Shown: piece after piece, positions 63,601 to 64,000 of the stretch
How positions within the stretch are numbered: position 1 is the first letter of the stretch
Layout of the letters: the number at the start of each line of letters is the position of its first letter
From: Diplosphaera chodatii
Lineage: Eukaryota; Chlorophyta; Trebouxiophyceae; Prasiolales; Stichococcaceae
Assembly: GCA_032358165.1 (NCBI GenBank)
Contig: JAALGY010000015.1
Coordinates: 372,001-436,000, forward strand
Reading direction: 5' to 3'
Length of the DNA stretch: 64,000 nt
Position numbers and translations under genes: made by a program
Notes under the pieces: model-generated
Told to the model about the DNA's origin: nothing
The model's input: only the letters and a program-made list of their open reading frames with translations
Database searches by the model: none

Positions 63601-63750
63601 TGGCTTGCTCGTCTGGCCTGGAGACTGTGATGATCCTGCTTGCTGAGGCGACTTGGACGCTATCCCTGACGCAGACACAAGTGGGGTATTGAGATGCACA
63701 AATGCAAGGCGTGAGCTGCAGTGAGTAAGCCTGCCGATGGTGCTGTGCAT
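60609..63750 (-). CDS. saccharopine dehydrogenase-like oxidoreductase
   Basis: Member of the SCCPDH/trans-acting enoyl reductase-like family; the substrate is unknown, and in other organisms these are linked to lipid droplets or lipid metabolism. Exon 1 (63750 to about 63362) ends with the Rossmann motif FDVVVWGATGFVGRLVCERL. Next are GEVKWAMAGRNKEKLEGVRQ, TEILLGDIKEPETLQAIAR, VIIALAGPYQ, GEPVVAACVEEGTHYVDLTG, PWFIRRIIDKYHDAAAAKGV, RVVPCCGYDSIPSDLGTW and GGALGGGTVDSLLGF. The C-terminal part (ELNKRTIPFFMAPINTRVV, EEMPAPNPGMLMAPLATAGL, GFGSTTRMVLEAGLTLA, GGILTPASAMGPVLIDRL) runs to a stop at 60609-60611. The family's usual start corresponds to an internal Met (ANMTEVQREFD). The extra 97-residue Ser/Gly/Arg-rich N-terminus could target mitochondria or plastid. 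Confidence 0.9.
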
Positions 63751-64000
63751 GTCACTACCGCCAGTTGAGGCAGCGCAGCTGCAATCAAGGCACCTGCAGC
63801 TGTATAGCTACTGTTCAAAGCCTGCAAACGATATTTATACACAGCGTTTCGTGACTGCACCCACCAAGCATGCACAGTTGCTGGCACCACAGGGTGGGGA
63901 GCAGCGGTATCCGGGAATGGAACCCTGGATTGATGGAGGCCTGCACTCTTAGACGTTGCTATGACCTCGAGGAGTCGAGCCCATGATAAGCCGTGCAAAC
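63751..64000. promoter_or_regulatory. upstream flank of the SCCPDH-like gene
   Basis: 250 bp upstream of the minus-strand start at 63750, expected to hold its promoter. Nothing specific recognised before the window ends. Confidence 0.4.

Overview
This is nuclear DNA of a photosynthetic eukaryote, most likely a green alga (Chlorophyta, perhaps a trebouxiophyte; the class is inferred). Genes on both strands are cut into many short exons of about 40-200 bp, with GT..AG introns that almost always end in TGCAG. There are no operons or ribosome binding sites. A magnesium-chelatase D subunit, plant-type GDPD proteins, mitochondrial SDHA and TIM17 together point to a plastid-bearing green lineage. 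The gene models were built by hand from exon-by-exon homology, so outer boundaries are firmer than every internal splice site.

Layout, left to right. (1) 580-5986 (+): a secreted or surface-anchored protein that looks like a beta-propeller. (2) 8290-9037 (-): a small putative membrane protein, next to a low-complexity region at 6.2-7.9 kb. (3) 10341-14750 (-): SDHA. (4) 15139-16690 (+): TIM17. (5) 17140-30170 (-): three tandem glycerophosphodiester phosphodiesterase (GDPD) genes. The first two look intact; the third carries two frameshifts and a lost stop codon. (6) 31577-33489 (+): a short-chain dehydrogenase. (7) 34031-36833 and 38081-41103 (-): two tandem lipid phosphate phosphatase (PAP2) genes, one with an intron the other lacks. 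(8) 42405-47543 (+): CHLD. (9) 48520-59919 (+): a very large nitric oxide synthase gene. (10) 60609-63750 (-): a saccharopine-dehydrogenase-like oxidoreductase.

The standout is the NOS gene. It encodes a complete animal-type NOS (heme oxygenase domain, FMN, FAD and NADPH modules). The reading then continues without a break into ankyrin repeats and ends in a 3-over-3 globin with both heme histidines present. One 112-bp exon contains both the end of the NOS tail and the first ankyrin residues, so the fusion does not depend on joining two adjacent genes by guesswork. The architecture suggests an enzyme that makes NO and has its own heme domain to sense, store or oxidise it.

The GDPD, SDR and PAP2 genes form a 24-kb block with lipid-phosphoester enzymes repeated in tandem. 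This could be a lipid-turnover or phosphate-scavenging neighbourhood, or simply local duplication. I saw no rRNA, tRNA or CRISPR features and no intact transposon; a tiny palindrome flanked by an 8-bp repeat sits inside a NOS intron.
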